From Erythrobacter sp. BLCC-B19 (GTDB lineage Bacteria > Pseudomonadota > Alphaproteobacteria > Sphingomonadales > Sphingomonadaceae), in NCBI RefSeq assembly GCF_028621955.1, contig NZ_CP117516.1, positions 3,543,051 through 3,607,050 on the forward strand: a stretch of DNA of 64,000 bases, written 5' to 3'. The translations under genes and the position numbers were made by a program. Numbering within the stretch: position 1 is the first letter of the stretch; the number at the start of each line of letters is the position of its first letter. This document shows, piece after piece, positions 44,855-53,603 of the stretch. Below the pieces are notes generated by a model. It ran no database searches and had not been told where the DNA came from. It was given only the letters and a program-made list of their open reading frames with translations.

Positions 44855-46318
44855 ATGAACAGCTACACGCTCGCCAGCCTTGCCGCCTATTTCCTGCTGA
44901 TGATCGCCATCGGCATCTATGCCTGGGCCAAGACCCGCAACACGTCCGAGGGCTATCTGCTCGCGGGGCGTGACCTTGGCCCTGCGGTGACCGCGCTCAG
45001 TGCCGGCGCTTCGGATATGTCGGGGTGGCTGTTGCTGGGGCTGCCGGGGGCGCTGTTCGCGGCCGGGCTGGTGGAGGCGTGGATCGCGATTGGCCTTACC
45101 ATCGGCGCGGCGCTCAACTGGATCATCGTCGCCCCGCGCCTGCGCGAACAGACCGAGCGGCTCGGCGATGCGCTGACGATTCCGCAATTCCTCGCCAACC
45201 GCTTTCCCGAAAGCGGCACGCTGCTGCGCGTCACCTCCGCGGTGGTGATCGTGGGCTTTTTCACCGTTTACACCGCCTCGGGCATGGTCGGCGGCGGCAA
45301 GCTGTTTGCGACCGCTTTCGCCGGAGCGCTGCCGACCGGGGGGCTGTCGGACTATATGTTCGGCATCGTGCTGACCGCCGGGATCGTGCTGGTCTACACC
45401 ACGATCGGCGGCTTCCTTGCCGTCAGCCTCACCGATTTCGTGCAAGGCATGATCATGATGGTGGCGCTGGTGGTGATGCCGCTGGTGATCCTGTCGGACA
45501 GTGGCAACTCCATCGCTCTTTCCGCTGTCCCGCAGGCCGGGTTCCTGAGCCTGACCGAAGGCGCGACGCTGATTGGCGTGATCAGCGCGGTGACGTGGGG
45601 CTTGGGCTATTTCGGCCAGCCGCACATCATCGTGCGCTTCATGGCGATCGACCGGGTGGAGAACGTGCCGCGCGCCGGGATGATCGGGATGGGATGGATG
45701 ATCATCTCGCTGATCGGCGCGGTCGCTGTGGGCCTTGCCGGGCGCGCCTATGCCGAGGGCAACGGGCTTGTGGTCGAGGATCCGGAGACGATCTTCATTA
45801 TCCTCAGCCAACTGCTGTTCCATCCGGCCGTGACGGGGTTCCTCTATGCCGCGCTGCTGGCCGCGATCATGAGCACCATCGCCTCGCAGCTGCTGGTCTC
45901 CTCGTCGTCTTTGACCGAGGATTTCTACCGCCTGTTCCTGCGCCGCAATGCGAGCGAGCGCGAGGCGGTCAATATCGGCCGCCTGTCGGTCGCGCTGGTC
46001 GCAGCTGCGGCGCTGGTGATCGCTGCCGACCCCGACAGCGAGGTTCTGGGCCTTGTCTCCAACGCCTGGGCTGGCTTTGGCGCTGCCTTCGGACCGCTGA
46101 TCCTGCTGGCGCTGACATGGGAGCGCATGACCGGCGCGGGCGCGGTCGCTGGGCTGGTGACGGGCGCGGGCGTGGTCGCCGGGTGGATCGTGCTGGGGTG
46201 GAACAAGACATTCCTCGGCGGCCCCGGCCTCTACGAGATCGTGCCGGGGTTTGCCGCGTCGATGCTGGCGATCATTGTCGTGAGCCTCGCCACGGCAAAA
46301 TCGCGCGCAGCGGTGTAA
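44855..46318 (+). CDS. putP: sodium/proline symporter
   Basis: A 487-residue SSS-family transporter with 13 predicted membrane helices. The N-terminus SYTLASLAAYFLLMIAIGIY, the first-helix loop LLAGRDLGPAVTALSAGASD followed by MSGWLLLGLPG (sodium and substrate site of PutP), LTDFVQGMIMM, and GYFGQPHIIVRFMAI are characteristic. It imports proline with Na+. No putA is adjacent. ATG 44855 matches the family N-terminus. Confidence 0.95.
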   Translation: MNSYTLASLAAYFLLMIAIGIYAWAKTRNTSEGYLLAGRDLGPAVTALSAGASDMSGWLLLGLPGALFAAGLVEAWIAIGLTIGAALNWIIVAPRLREQTERLGDALTIPQFLANRFPESGTLLRVTSAVVIVGFFTVYTASGMVGGGKLFATAFAGALPTGGLSDYMFGIVLTAGIVLVYTTIGGFLAVSLTDFVQGMIMMVALVVMPLVILSDSGNSIALSAVPQAGFLSLTEGATLIGVISAVTWGLGYFGQPHIIVRFMAIDRVENVPRAGMIGMGWMIISLIGAVAVGLAGRAYAEGNGLVVEDPETIFIILSQLLFHPAVTGFLYAALLAAIMSTIASQLLVSSSSLTEDFYRLFLRRNASEREAVNIGRLSVALVAAAALVIAADPDSEVLGLVSNAWAGFGAAFGPLILLALTWERMTGAGAVAGLVTGAGVVAGWIVLGWNKTFLGGPGLYEIVPGFAASMLAIIVVSLATAKSRAAV

Positions 46319-46464
46319 CCGGCCAGCGGGCGGCAGCGAAGATCGCTGCGCAAGGCCTTCCGCCGCACCTTCCCCCACCCCCTCCAAACTCGGGCGCGCG
46401 GCGGGCCTTGCGCCCTTTCCTCCGGTCGCACCTTGGGGCATGATCCCCGCGGGGAGGACAGGGC

Positions 46465-46860
46465 ATGACGATACAAGCGGGACAGGGGCCGAGGGTTACA
46501 GGCCTTGGCGGCATCTTCTATGTGGTCAAAGACCCGGAGGCGACCCGTGCGTGGTATCGCGAGGTGCTGGGGATCGACGGCGAATACGGCCCGCAGCTCG
46601 CCTGGGCGGACGAGCCGCGTCAGCACCCCTACTCGCTGATCAGCCACTTTGCCGACGATGCCTACATCAAGCCCGGCAAGGGCGGCTTCATGATCAATCT
46701 GCGGGTCGACAATCTCGCCGGTTTCGTCGCCATGTTGCGCGCCAAAGGGGTTGAGGTGCTGGACGAGGCGGACGAGGGCTATGGCAAGTTCGCCTGGCTG
46801 CTCGACCCCGACGGGGTAAAGATCGAACTGTGGGAGCAGGTCGAAGACAGCCTGCCCTGA
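46465..46860 (+). CDS. VOC family protein (glyoxalase/bleomycin-resistance fold)
   Basis: A 131-residue protein with paired beta-alpha-beta-beta-beta modules: GIFYVVKDPEATRAWYREVL at the start and FAWLLDPDGVKIELWEQ with the conserved Glu at the end. The conserved first-module metal His is not in its usual place, so metal binding is uncertain. It stands alone with GGGGAGGACA before the ATG. The substrate is unknown. Confidence 0.88.
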   Translation: MTIQAGQGPRVTGLGGIFYVVKDPEATRAWYREVLGIDGEYGPQLAWADEPRQHPYSLISHFADDAYIKPGKGGFMINLRVDNLAGFVAMLRAKGVEVLDEADEGYGKFAWLLDPDGVKIELWEQVEDSLP

Positions 46861-46951
46861 CCCTCGGACATTCACCTAGGTCGTTGTTCATGGACGATTA
46901 CCCCATGACGTTGTCGGAGCGTTAACCATTCCTGCGGGATAATCCTTAGCC

Positions 46952-47683
46952 ATGACGGCCAAGGATCAGATTCGCAGGGTTACGCTGATGGCAGCCTCGC
47001 TGATGCTGGGGGCGTGCGGATCGCTGATCCCCGGCGGTGGCGGCAGCAGCGCTGCGCCCGGCAGCGCCAGTCTCAGCGCCCGCGCCCCGGCCCGCCCAGC
47101 CGTTCCGGTTGCCTCCGCCCCGCAAAGCCGCGTGCCGCGGGGCGAGGAGGCGGGGTGCCTTGCCGACCTTGGTGCCACTGGAGCGCGTTTTGACCCCCTG
47201 CCCGATACCTATGCCGCACCCGGATGCAACAAGCTGGGCACCGTGCAATTGATGGCGCTGGCCAGCGATAGCGCACCGATGAGCATCAGCAATCTCGGCC
47301 CGGTTCGCTGCGGTGTCGCCAAGGCCTTTGGCGACTGGGCGCGCTTTGGCGTGGATCGCGCCGCGCGCCAGATCCTCGGCAGCCCGGTGGCACGGATCGA
47401 GACGATGGGGTCTTATAGCTGCCGAAACGTTGCCGGCACCGATGTGCGTTCAGCCCACGCCCGCGCCGAGGCGATCGACGTGTCGGCCTTTATCCTCGCC
47501 GATGGCCGCCGGATCGTGCTCAAGCGCGATTGGGACGGCGGCGATGCGGCCACGCGCGAGTTCCTGCGGGTGGTGCACAAGAGCGCGTGCAAGCGGTTCG
47601 GCACGGTGCTTGGCCCGGAATACAACGCCGCGCACGAGGATCACTTTCACCTCGAAGGCACCGGCGCCAAGTTCTGCCGCTGA
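46952..47683 (+). CDS. extensin-like C-terminal domain lipoprotein
   Basis: A 243-residue protein with a lipobox (MLGAC near residue 20), a Pro/Ala/Ser-rich linker to residue ~65, then the bacterial extensin-like domain. Visible are the Cys-rich LGTVQLMALASDSAPMS region, GPVRCGVAKAFGDWARFGVD, GSYSCRNVAG, the H-A-x-A-x-A-I-D-V segment (AHARAEAIDVSAFILADG) and the final AAHEDHFHLE. The His/Asp pattern resembles D-Ala-D-Ala carboxypeptidase VanY/LAS peptidases, suggesting peptidoglycan cleavage in the periplasm (inference). Confidence 0.87.
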   Translation: MTAKDQIRRVTLMAASLMLGACGSLIPGGGGSSAAPGSASLSARAPARPAVPVASAPQSRVPRGEEAGCLADLGATGARFDPLPDTYAAPGCNKLGTVQLMALASDSAPMSISNLGPVRCGVAKAFGDWARFGVDRAARQILGSPVARIETMGSYSCRNVAGTDVRSAHARAEAIDVSAFILADGRRIVLKRDWDGGDAATREFLRVVHKSACKRFGTVLGPEYNAAHEDHFHLEGTGAKFCR

Positions 47684-47706
47684 CTGCGGGCACCGTCGTC
47701 ATTACG

Positions 47707-47751
47707 AAAAAAGCGGCCCCGACCTGCTGCATAATCAGCGCCGGAGCCGCT
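47707..47751 (-). terminator. rho-independent terminator of the LuxR-type gene
   Basis: Read on the minus strand, a 10-bp stem with one mismatch (AGCGGCTCCG/CGGGGCCGCT) and a 20-nt loop is followed by six Ts. It lies 86 bp past the regulator stop. Confidence 0.75.
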
Positions 47752-47836
47752 CATAAGCAAAGCCGGTGGGAACCTTGTTTGCGGGCTGTCTGGCATCCCA
47801 GGGGGACAGGATGTGCCGGACAATCGCGCTTGGCGC

Positions 47837-48457
47837 TCAGGCCCGCAATTTCGGTTCGAGCTTCGCCTCCAGTTTCAATCGCACCGCTTCAGCCGCGTGG
47901 CGCGCGCCGAGCTTGGTCATCATGTTCGCACGGTGGATTTCGACCGTGCGCGGGCTGATGTCGAGTTCGCGGGCGATCGCCTTGTTGCTGCTGCCTTCGG
48001 CCAGCCAGTCGAGCACTTCGCGTTCGCGCGCCGACAGGGTCGAGATTCGGTCGCGCGCTTCGATCATGCGACGCCGGGCGGCGCCGAATTGTTCGGCTTC
48101 CTTTTCGATCCGCATCAGGCAGCGGGTGAAGCGTTCCGGATCGAGCGGCAGGGCAAGATAGTCCAGAGCACCGGCCTTGATCGCCTCGACTATGCGGCCC
48201 GGGCGGGGCTGCACATCAACCGCGATCAGCGGCAGCCAGATGCCGAGCCGGCCCAGTCGGTCGAGAATCATGCCGACCCCGCCTTCTTCCGCCGTGTCGC
48301 GGGCGATGATGATCCCCTCTCGCGGCGGGTGGACCGCCAGTTCGGAGAGGTCGCCATAGACCTCGCAGTGGTGGCCCAGTGCAAAGCCTACCCGGGCCAG
48401 TTCGGCGCGTTGGCGGCTGCACGAATCGATGAAGTGGAGTGAGGCTTTGCGTGTCAT
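47837..48457 (-). CDS. LuxR/FixJ-type regulator with degenerate receiver domain
   Basis: A 206-residue protein. The C-terminal helix-turn-helix (residues ~140-200) is complete: ISTLSAREREVLDWLAEGSS, NKAIARELDISPRTVEIHRA. The N-terminal ~120 residues have receiver topology (LHFIDSCSRQRAEL, IKAGALDYLALPLDP), but the acidic pair is reduced to one Asp, the phospho-acceptor position is Arg (GIIIARD), and the conserved Lys-Pro is Leu-Pro. It is likely phosphorylation-independent. ATG 48457 is used. It sits immediately downstream of the Anbu operon on the same strand. Confidence 0.88.
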   Translation of the reverse strand: MTRKASLHFIDSCSRQRAELARVGFALGHHCEVYGDLSELAVHPPREGIIIARDTAEEGGVGMILDRLGRLGIWLPLIAVDVQPRPGRIVEAIKAGALDYLALPLDPERFTRCLMRIEKEAEQFGAARRRMIEARDRISTLSAREREVLDWLAEGSSNKAIARELDISPRTVEIHRANMMTKLGARHAAEAVRLKLEAKLEPKLRA

Positions 48458-48504
48458 GTGAGGTGTCTGCGCCAACCCCTTGCGGGATTCACGCAAGAGC
48501 GCCC

Positions 48505-48578
48505 CCAATCCGGAGGATTTACCATATCCAGACGCATCTAAGTGTATATTTTAAAACGGCTATTTTGATCCGGATTGG
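48505..48578. promoter_or_regulatory. 10-bp inverted repeat flanking an AT-rich promoter-like segment
   Basis: CCAATCCGGA (48505-48514) and TCCGGATTGG (48569-48578) are perfect inverted copies, 54 bp apart. The DNA between is strikingly AT-rich for this genome (TATATTTTAAAA). It lies between the Anbu stop and the regulator start, where the regulator's promoter must be. Confidence 0.5.
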
Positions 48579-48598
48579 AGCCAGATCAGGGAAAGCGG

Positions 48599-49345
48599 CT
48601 ACGCGTCATCGCTGAACCGATAGGGCGGCAGCGAATGGAACGCCGCCCGCAGAGCATCGCCCCAACCCGATGAAATCGTGTCGAAATACTCATCCTCGGC
48701 GGTCACGCGATGTTCATGCGTCGGGGCAAAGTCGTCCTTGCCGATCACCAGCAGATCGAGCGGCAATCCGACTGACAGGTTAGCCTTCAGGGTCGAATCG
48801 AAGCTAACCATCATCAGCTTGACTGCATCCTCGAAGCTCATGCCCCGCTCATAGCCGCGGATCAGGATCGGGCGGCCATACTTGGTCTCGCCGATCTGGA
48901 AGAAGGGGGTGTCCCAGCTCGCTTCGATGAAATTGCCTTCGGGATAGATCATGAAGAGGCGCGGCTGCATCCCCTTGATCTGACCGGCGACGATCATGGT
49001 CGCGGTGAAACGTCCCTTGCCGGTGTCACCGTTTTCGCGCTGCACTTCCTCGATGGTGGAGCGCAGCAGCCGCCCGATTTCGGTGGCGACCTGAAACATC
49101 GTCGGCCCCTTGAGCAGCGTGTTGTCACGCTCGGCCGGCGCCTTGGTGCGTTCCTCAAGCTGGCTGATCACCGCCTGCGTCGTGGCCAGATTGCCCGCGG
49201 TCATCACCGCGATCATCCGCTCGCCCGGCACCTGCCAGTGGAACAGCTTGCGGAAGGTCGAGATGTTGTCGACGCCCGAATTGGTGCGGGTGTCGCTCAT
49301 CAGAACGAGACCACGCTCGAGCACCATGCCAACGCAATAGGTCAT
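48599..49345 (-). CDS. Anbu-type proteasome-like peptidase
   Basis: Ancestral beta-subunit-like Ntn hydrolase of bacteria. The 248-residue protein starts MTYCVGMVLERGLVLMSDTR, placing the nucleophilic Thr directly after Met, with the Asp in SDTRTNSG; the later GRPILIRGYERGMSFEDAVK and MMVSFDSTLKANLSVGLPLD are typical of Anbu. Anbu forms open helical or ring assemblies; its substrates are unsettled. It is the last gene of the ATP-grasp/alpha-E/transglutaminase operon, 76 bp after the transglutaminase. Confidence 0.93.
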   Translation of the reverse strand: MTYCVGMVLERGLVLMSDTRTNSGVDNISTFRKLFHWQVPGERMIAVMTAGNLATTQAVISQLEERTKAPAERDNTLLKGPTMFQVATEIGRLLRSTIEEVQRENGDTGKGRFTATMIVAGQIKGMQPRLFMIYPEGNFIEASWDTPFFQIGETKYGRPILIRGYERGMSFEDAVKLMMVSFDSTLKANLSVGLPLDLLVIGKDDFAPTHEHRVTAEDEYFDTISSGWGDALRAAFHSLPPYRFSDDA

Positions 49346-49421
49346 GCCGAAATCCTCTTCCCCGTCCCAGCCGTGCTGCGCGCCCTAGCGCGATGCGAGC
49401 GGCAGCGCAAAGCCCTGCCGG

Positions 49422-50282
49422 CTATTGCGAGGATTGCTGCTGCTGGCTCTGGGTCTGGCTTGCCGGGTTCTGCACTGCGACCGCAACGCCGACCGTCAGC
49501 GCTTCCTCGAACGCGCCGATGCTGATGCCTGTCACCGGGGCGGCATCGCGATAGTCGCTGCCGGTCGCGACACGGACGTAGCCGGGGTCGGGGCAGATCC
49601 CGTTGGAGACATCGAACCCGACCCAGCCCAGCCCTTCGACATGGGCTTCGGCCCAGGCGTGGGTGGCTTCCTGATCGATCCGGTCGTGCATCAGCAGATA
49701 GCCGCTGACATAGCGCGCCGGAATTCCGCTCGCCCGCGCCGCGCCGATGAAGATGTGGGCGTGATCCTGGCACACGCCAAAGCCGTGACCCACGGCCTCC
49801 TCGGCAGTGGTCGCGGCATGGGTGCGGCCGGTTTCGTAGGTGATCCTCTCCCGGATCAACGCCGAGAGTGAATGGAGGAAGTCGAGCGGTGCGCTGTCGG
49901 CTGGCCCGGCCGCCTCGCGCAGCAGGGCGCGCAGCTTGGCCCCCGGCCGGGTCAGCGGAGTCTGGCGCAGGAAGCTCCACAGCGGCAGGTGGCCCGAATG
50001 GCGGCCGATCACCCCGGCATTGTCCTCGGTCTCAACCACGCCCTCGCAGGTCACCGTCACCTCGCGCGCGCCGGGGGTGAGGCTGATCAGGGTGACGTGG
50101 TTGAAATGCTGATCGTCATATTCGAGTTCGGCCCGCGCATTGTCGAGCACCATCGACCACTGGCCGATGCGCTGGCCCTGGGTCTCCTTGGGCGTCAGCC
50201 GCAGCCGCTGGAGCGCGTGCACCACCGGCTCGGCAAAGGCGTAGTGGGTGGTGTGGCGGATCGAGAGAGTAAGCTTGCTCAT
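49422..50282 (-). CDS. transglutaminase-like cysteine peptidase family protein
   Basis: A 286-residue protein with an N-terminal beta domain (SIRHTTHYAFAEPVVHALQR) and a transglutaminase core: catalytic Cys in GFGVCQDHAHIFIGAARASG, His in ATHAWAEAHVEGLGWVGFD, and Asp a little later in FDVSNG. Such COG1305 members are predicted proteases or amidases. ATG 50282 overlaps the alpha-E stop by 4 bp. A short Gln/Ser tail (QTQSQQQQSSQ) ends the protein. Confidence 0.92.
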   Translation of the reverse strand: MSKLTLSIRHTTHYAFAEPVVHALQRLRLTPKETQGQRIGQWSMVLDNARAELEYDDQHFNHVTLISLTPGAREVTVTCEGVVETEDNAGVIGRHSGHLPLWSFLRQTPLTRPGAKLRALLREAAGPADSAPLDFLHSLSALIRERITYETGRTHAATTAEEAVGHGFGVCQDHAHIFIGAARASGIPARYVSGYLLMHDRIDQEATHAWAEAHVEGLGWVGFDVSNGICPDPGYVRVATGSDYRDAAPVTGISIGAFEEALTVGVAVAVQNPASQTQSQQQQSSQ

Positions 50283-51223
50283 GCGTGGAACCGGTAATCC
50301 CCGGCAATCGCCTGCGCGATGGCGGCGTTGCGGGCGAGGAAATCGACCAGAAATTCGTGCAGCCCGGCCTCGAAGATCTGATCGACGGTGAGGTGGCTGA
50401 TGCGGGTGTCGGCGTCACGCATCAGCGCAACCGCACGGCCTTCCTCGCGATGCATCCGGGCGAGCGCGGCGAGATTGTCACGCAGAGCGTTGCGGCAGAA
50501 GGCGAGGCTGCGCGGGAAGCGGTCGTCGAGCACCAGAAACTCCACGATCCCGCGCGCCTCGATCTGCCCGGCATTGAGCCAGCTATAGACCCGCGCCCCC
50601 GCGACCGAGCGCAGCACCTGCTCCCACTGCCCGGTATCAAGGCTCGACCCGACATAGGACAGCGAGGGCAGCAGCAGGAAATACTTCATGTCGAGAATGC
50701 GCGCCGTGCTGTCGGCGCGTTCGATGAAGGTGCCCGCGCGGCTGAAGTGATAGCCCTCGTCGCGCAGCATCGACCCGTCGAAAGCGCCGTGCACCTGCGT
50801 GCCCGCGCGCCGGATCGCGCCCAGCACATCGCCCACCGACGTCTGCCCCACAGGCCGGGCGAGCATCGCGTCGAGCTTCATCCAGTTCTCGTTGACCGCC
50901 TCCCACACGTCCGAGGAAATATTGATGCGGGCCGCGCGGGCGTTGGATCGCACCGCGCCGAACATATTGCGGACATTGCCGGGGTTCGCAGGCCCGCGCA
51001 GCACGAAGTTCCAGACCGAGGCGCCATCATAGGCCTCATGCGCCGCCTCATAGGCGTGCTGGAGGCCGAGCGTCGCGATCACCGAGCGCCATTCAGCCTC
51101 GGCGGTCACCAGATCGCGGGTGAGCGCCATGCGCAAGGCGGCCTCAAGCAAGCGGGCGGTGTTCTCGGCCCGCTCGAGATAGCGGAACATCCAGAACAGG
51201 CTGTTGGCGGTGCGGCCTAGCAT
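50279..51223 (-). CDS. alpha-E domain protein
   Basis: A 314-residue all-helical protein of the alpha-E (COG2307) family with MLGRTANSLFWMFRYLERAE at the N-terminus, ENTARLLEAALRMAL and FSRAGTFIERADSTARILDM. The repeated R-x-x-E-R-A-x-x-x-A-R pattern is diagnostic. Its function is unknown, but it always travels with the circularly permuted ATP-grasp protein. The gap to that gene is 16 bp. Confidence 0.93.
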   Translation of the reverse strand: MLGRTANSLFWMFRYLERAENTARLLEAALRMALTRDLVTAEAEWRSVIATLGLQHAYEAAHEAYDGASVWNFVLRGPANPGNVRNMFGAVRSNARAARINISSDVWEAVNENWMKLDAMLARPVGQTSVGDVLGAIRRAGTQVHGAFDGSMLRDEGYHFSRAGTFIERADSTARILDMKYFLLLPSLSYVGSSLDTGQWEQVLRSVAGARVYSWLNAGQIEARGIVEFLVLDDRFPRSLAFCRNALRDNLAALARMHREEGRAVALMRDADTRISHLTVDQIFEAGLHEFLVDFLARNAAIAQAIAGDYRFHA

Positions 51224-51239
51224 TGTGCGTCCCCCACCA

Positions 51240-52670
51240 TCAGTCCTTCAGCACCCAGGTATCCTTGGTGCCGCCCCCCTGCGAAGAGTTGACCACCAGC
51301 GATCCCTTCTTCAGCGCCACCCGCGTGAGGCCGCCGGGCGTGATGTCGATGCCTTCCGGGCTGACCAGCACGAAAGGCCTGAGGTCGAGGTGCCGGGGCG
51401 CAAGACCCTTGGCGGTGTAGATCGGGCAGGTCGACAGCGACAGCGTGGGCTGAGCGATGTAGTTCTCAGGCTTTGCCATCAGCTTTTCGCGGAACGCCGC
51501 GATCTCGCGCCGGGATGACGTCGGCCCGATCAGCATCCCGTATCCGCCAGACCCGTGGACTTCCTTGACCACCAGATCGGCGAGATTGTCGAGCACATAG
51601 GCCAGAGAGTCCTTGTCCGCACAGCGCCAGGTCTGGACATTGGGCAAGAGGGGCCGCTCGCCGGTGTAGAACTCGACGATCTCGGGCATGAAGCTGTAGA
51701 TGGCCTTGTCATCGGAAATGCCCGTGCCCGGCGCATTGGCAATCGTGATCCCGCCCGAACGGTACACATCCATGATCCCCGGCACGCCCAGCACGCTATC
51801 CGGGTTGAAGGTGAGCGGATCGAGAAATTCATCATCGACCCGGCGATAGAGCACGTCGATCGGCTTGTAGCCGCTGGTGGTGCGCATCTGCACCCGGCCA
51901 TCGGTGACGCGCAGATCGCTGCCCTCGACCAGCTCTGCGCCCATCTGGTCGGCAAGAAAGGCGTGTTCGAAATAGGCCGAATTGAAGATCCCCGGCGTCA
52001 GCACCGCGACCGTCGGCTTGCCTCCGGTGAAGGCGGGCGGAACGCAGGCGGCGAGGCTGCGCGCAAGGCGGCGCGGGTAGTTCGAGACGCTCTCCACCGC
52101 CACCCGGCTGAACAGATCGGGGAACATCCCCATCATCGTCTCGCGGTTTTCAAGCATATAAGACACGCCCGAAGGCGTGCGCGCGTTGTCCTCGAGCACG
52201 AAGAACTCGTCCGGCCCGGTGCGCACCAGATCGATCCCGACGATATGGGTGTAGATGCCGCCGGGCGGGGTGAAGCCCACCATATTGGCAAGCCACGCAT
52301 CGTTCCCGCGCAGCAGGCGTTCGGGCAGGCGGCCAGCGCGCACGATCTCCTGCCGGTGATAGAGATCATAGAGGAAGGAATTGAGCGCCCGCACCCGCTG
52401 CTCGATCCCGCGCGACAGCTTGCGCCACTCGGCAGCGGTGATGATGCGCGGCACCATGTCGAAGGGGATCAGCCGTTCTTCTGCCGCATCCTCGCCATAG
52501 ACGTTGAAGGTGATGCCCGTGCGGCGGAACGCATCATCGGCCTCACGGTTCTTGCGGCGCAGGAACTCGGGCGGCTGTTCGCCATACCATTTGCAATATT
52601 CGGCATAGGCAGGGCGCGTATTGCCTGCCTCGTCGAACATCTCGTCGAAATTGCTGCCCCGACCCTGCAT
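51240..52670 (-). CDS. circularly permuted type-2 ATP-grasp protein
   Basis: A 476-residue COG2308 protein. FDEMFDEAGNTRPAYAEYCK opens the protein; GIDLVRTGPDEFFVLEDNAR holds the ATP-grasp acidic residues, and VVKEVHGSGGYGMLIGPTSS the nucleotide-binding glycine loop, out of order relative to normal ATP-grasp enzymes. Such enzymes are predicted peptide or amide ligases. ATG 52670 is preferred to TTG 52673. It is promoter-proximal in the four-gene leftward operon. Confidence 0.93.
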   Translation of the reverse strand: MQGRGSNFDEMFDEAGNTRPAYAEYCKWYGEQPPEFLRRKNREADDAFRRTGITFNVYGEDAAEERLIPFDMVPRIITAAEWRKLSRGIEQRVRALNSFLYDLYHRQEIVRAGRLPERLLRGNDAWLANMVGFTPPGGIYTHIVGIDLVRTGPDEFFVLEDNARTPSGVSYMLENRETMMGMFPDLFSRVAVESVSNYPRRLARSLAACVPPAFTGGKPTVAVLTPGIFNSAYFEHAFLADQMGAELVEGSDLRVTDGRVQMRTTSGYKPIDVLYRRVDDEFLDPLTFNPDSVLGVPGIMDVYRSGGITIANAPGTGISDDKAIYSFMPEIVEFYTGERPLLPNVQTWRCADKDSLAYVLDNLADLVVKEVHGSGGYGMLIGPTSSRREIAAFREKLMAKPENYIAQPTLSLSTCPIYTAKGLAPRHLDLRPFVLVSPEGIDITPGGLTRVALKKGSLVVNSSQGGGTKDTWVLKD

Positions 52671-52855
52671 CAACCCCCGCAGAATGACTTAGTCGCGCCA
52701 CCTTAGCCGCGCTTTCGCAAAAGGAAAGCGGGTGGGGTATTTGACGTAGATCGGGGCCGAGTTGATCCGCTCGGCAATGGGATTGTGTGGCAGGCTGTCA
52801 TCGCCTAGCCAAGGCAAAGCGCTCAGCCGCTACATCAGGGGGTATCGTCGGTTTT

Positions 52856-53572
52856 ATGGGAAAGCTCTTCAAATCAGGCGTTTTTCATCTCTTCACCGCC
52901 CTTGCAGCCTTGCCGGTTGTGCTGACGGCGGCGCCGGTGCAGGCCGCTGATACCGATCCGGTTCGCGCCGGTGCGGAGGCGATCACGGCGCGCTTCATGG
53001 CCCGCGCGAAGGACTGCGGCCAGACGCTGCCCTACACGCCCGGCGTTGTGGTCGACAGCCGTCCGACGCTGATCGCGTTCTATTTCGACGACCGTTCGAT
53101 CCACGCTTCCCGCTGGAGCGAGATGCCGCCTCCGATTCAGGGCATGATGGCCGCCTGGGCGGCGCAGGGCACGCTCGGCCTGACCCCGGAGGGGCAATTC
53201 GCCGAGGTATTCAACTCGCTGCTGGTTCCGCACGAACTCGGCCATTTTGCTGCATCGGCCAATGGCCGGGAGAAAGATCAGGCGTTCTGGGATGGCGAGG
53301 TTTACGCAAACCGCGTGGCGATCGCGTTCTGGAAGGGCGAGCCGGGCGGCGAAGCGGCGCTGATGGCGCGACTGGACAACTACAACGCCTTCCTCGATGC
53401 ACTACCCAATCCGGTGCCTGAAGGGCAGGAACCGAGGGCCTGGTTCGAGGCGAATTACGAAGCCCTTGGCAATGATCCGCAGGCATACGGCTGGTATCAG
53501 GGCCTGTTCATGCGCGAGGCGCGCGCGCAGGCGGCCAACGATGATTTCTGCCAATTGATTGCGCCGCTCTAG
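52856..53572 (+). CDS. secreted putative zinc metallopeptidase (HELGH motif)
   Basis: A 238-residue protein with signal peptide (HLFTALAALPVVLTAAPVQA). Residues 126-130 are HELGH, followed 18 residues later by a Glu in WDGEVYANRVAI, the spacing of gluzincin-type HExxH...E sites. The rest is helical and without recognised domains; one Cys near residue 59 and one near the C-terminus may pair. It is divergent from the ATP-grasp operon across 185 bp. Peptidase activity is inferred from the motif only. Confidence 0.7.
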   Translation: MGKLFKSGVFHLFTALAALPVVLTAAPVQAADTDPVRAGAEAITARFMARAKDCGQTLPYTPGVVVDSRPTLIAFYFDDRSIHASRWSEMPPPIQGMMAAWAAQGTLGLTPEGQFAEVFNSLLVPHELGHFAASANGREKDQAFWDGEVYANRVAIAFWKGEPGGEAALMARLDNYNAFLDALPNPVPEGQEPRAWFEANYEALGNDPQAYGWYQGLFMREARAQAANDDFCQLIAPL

Positions 53573-53603
53573 CTGCCCCCGTGCCCCGTGTCTAAGCTAA
53601 GGA

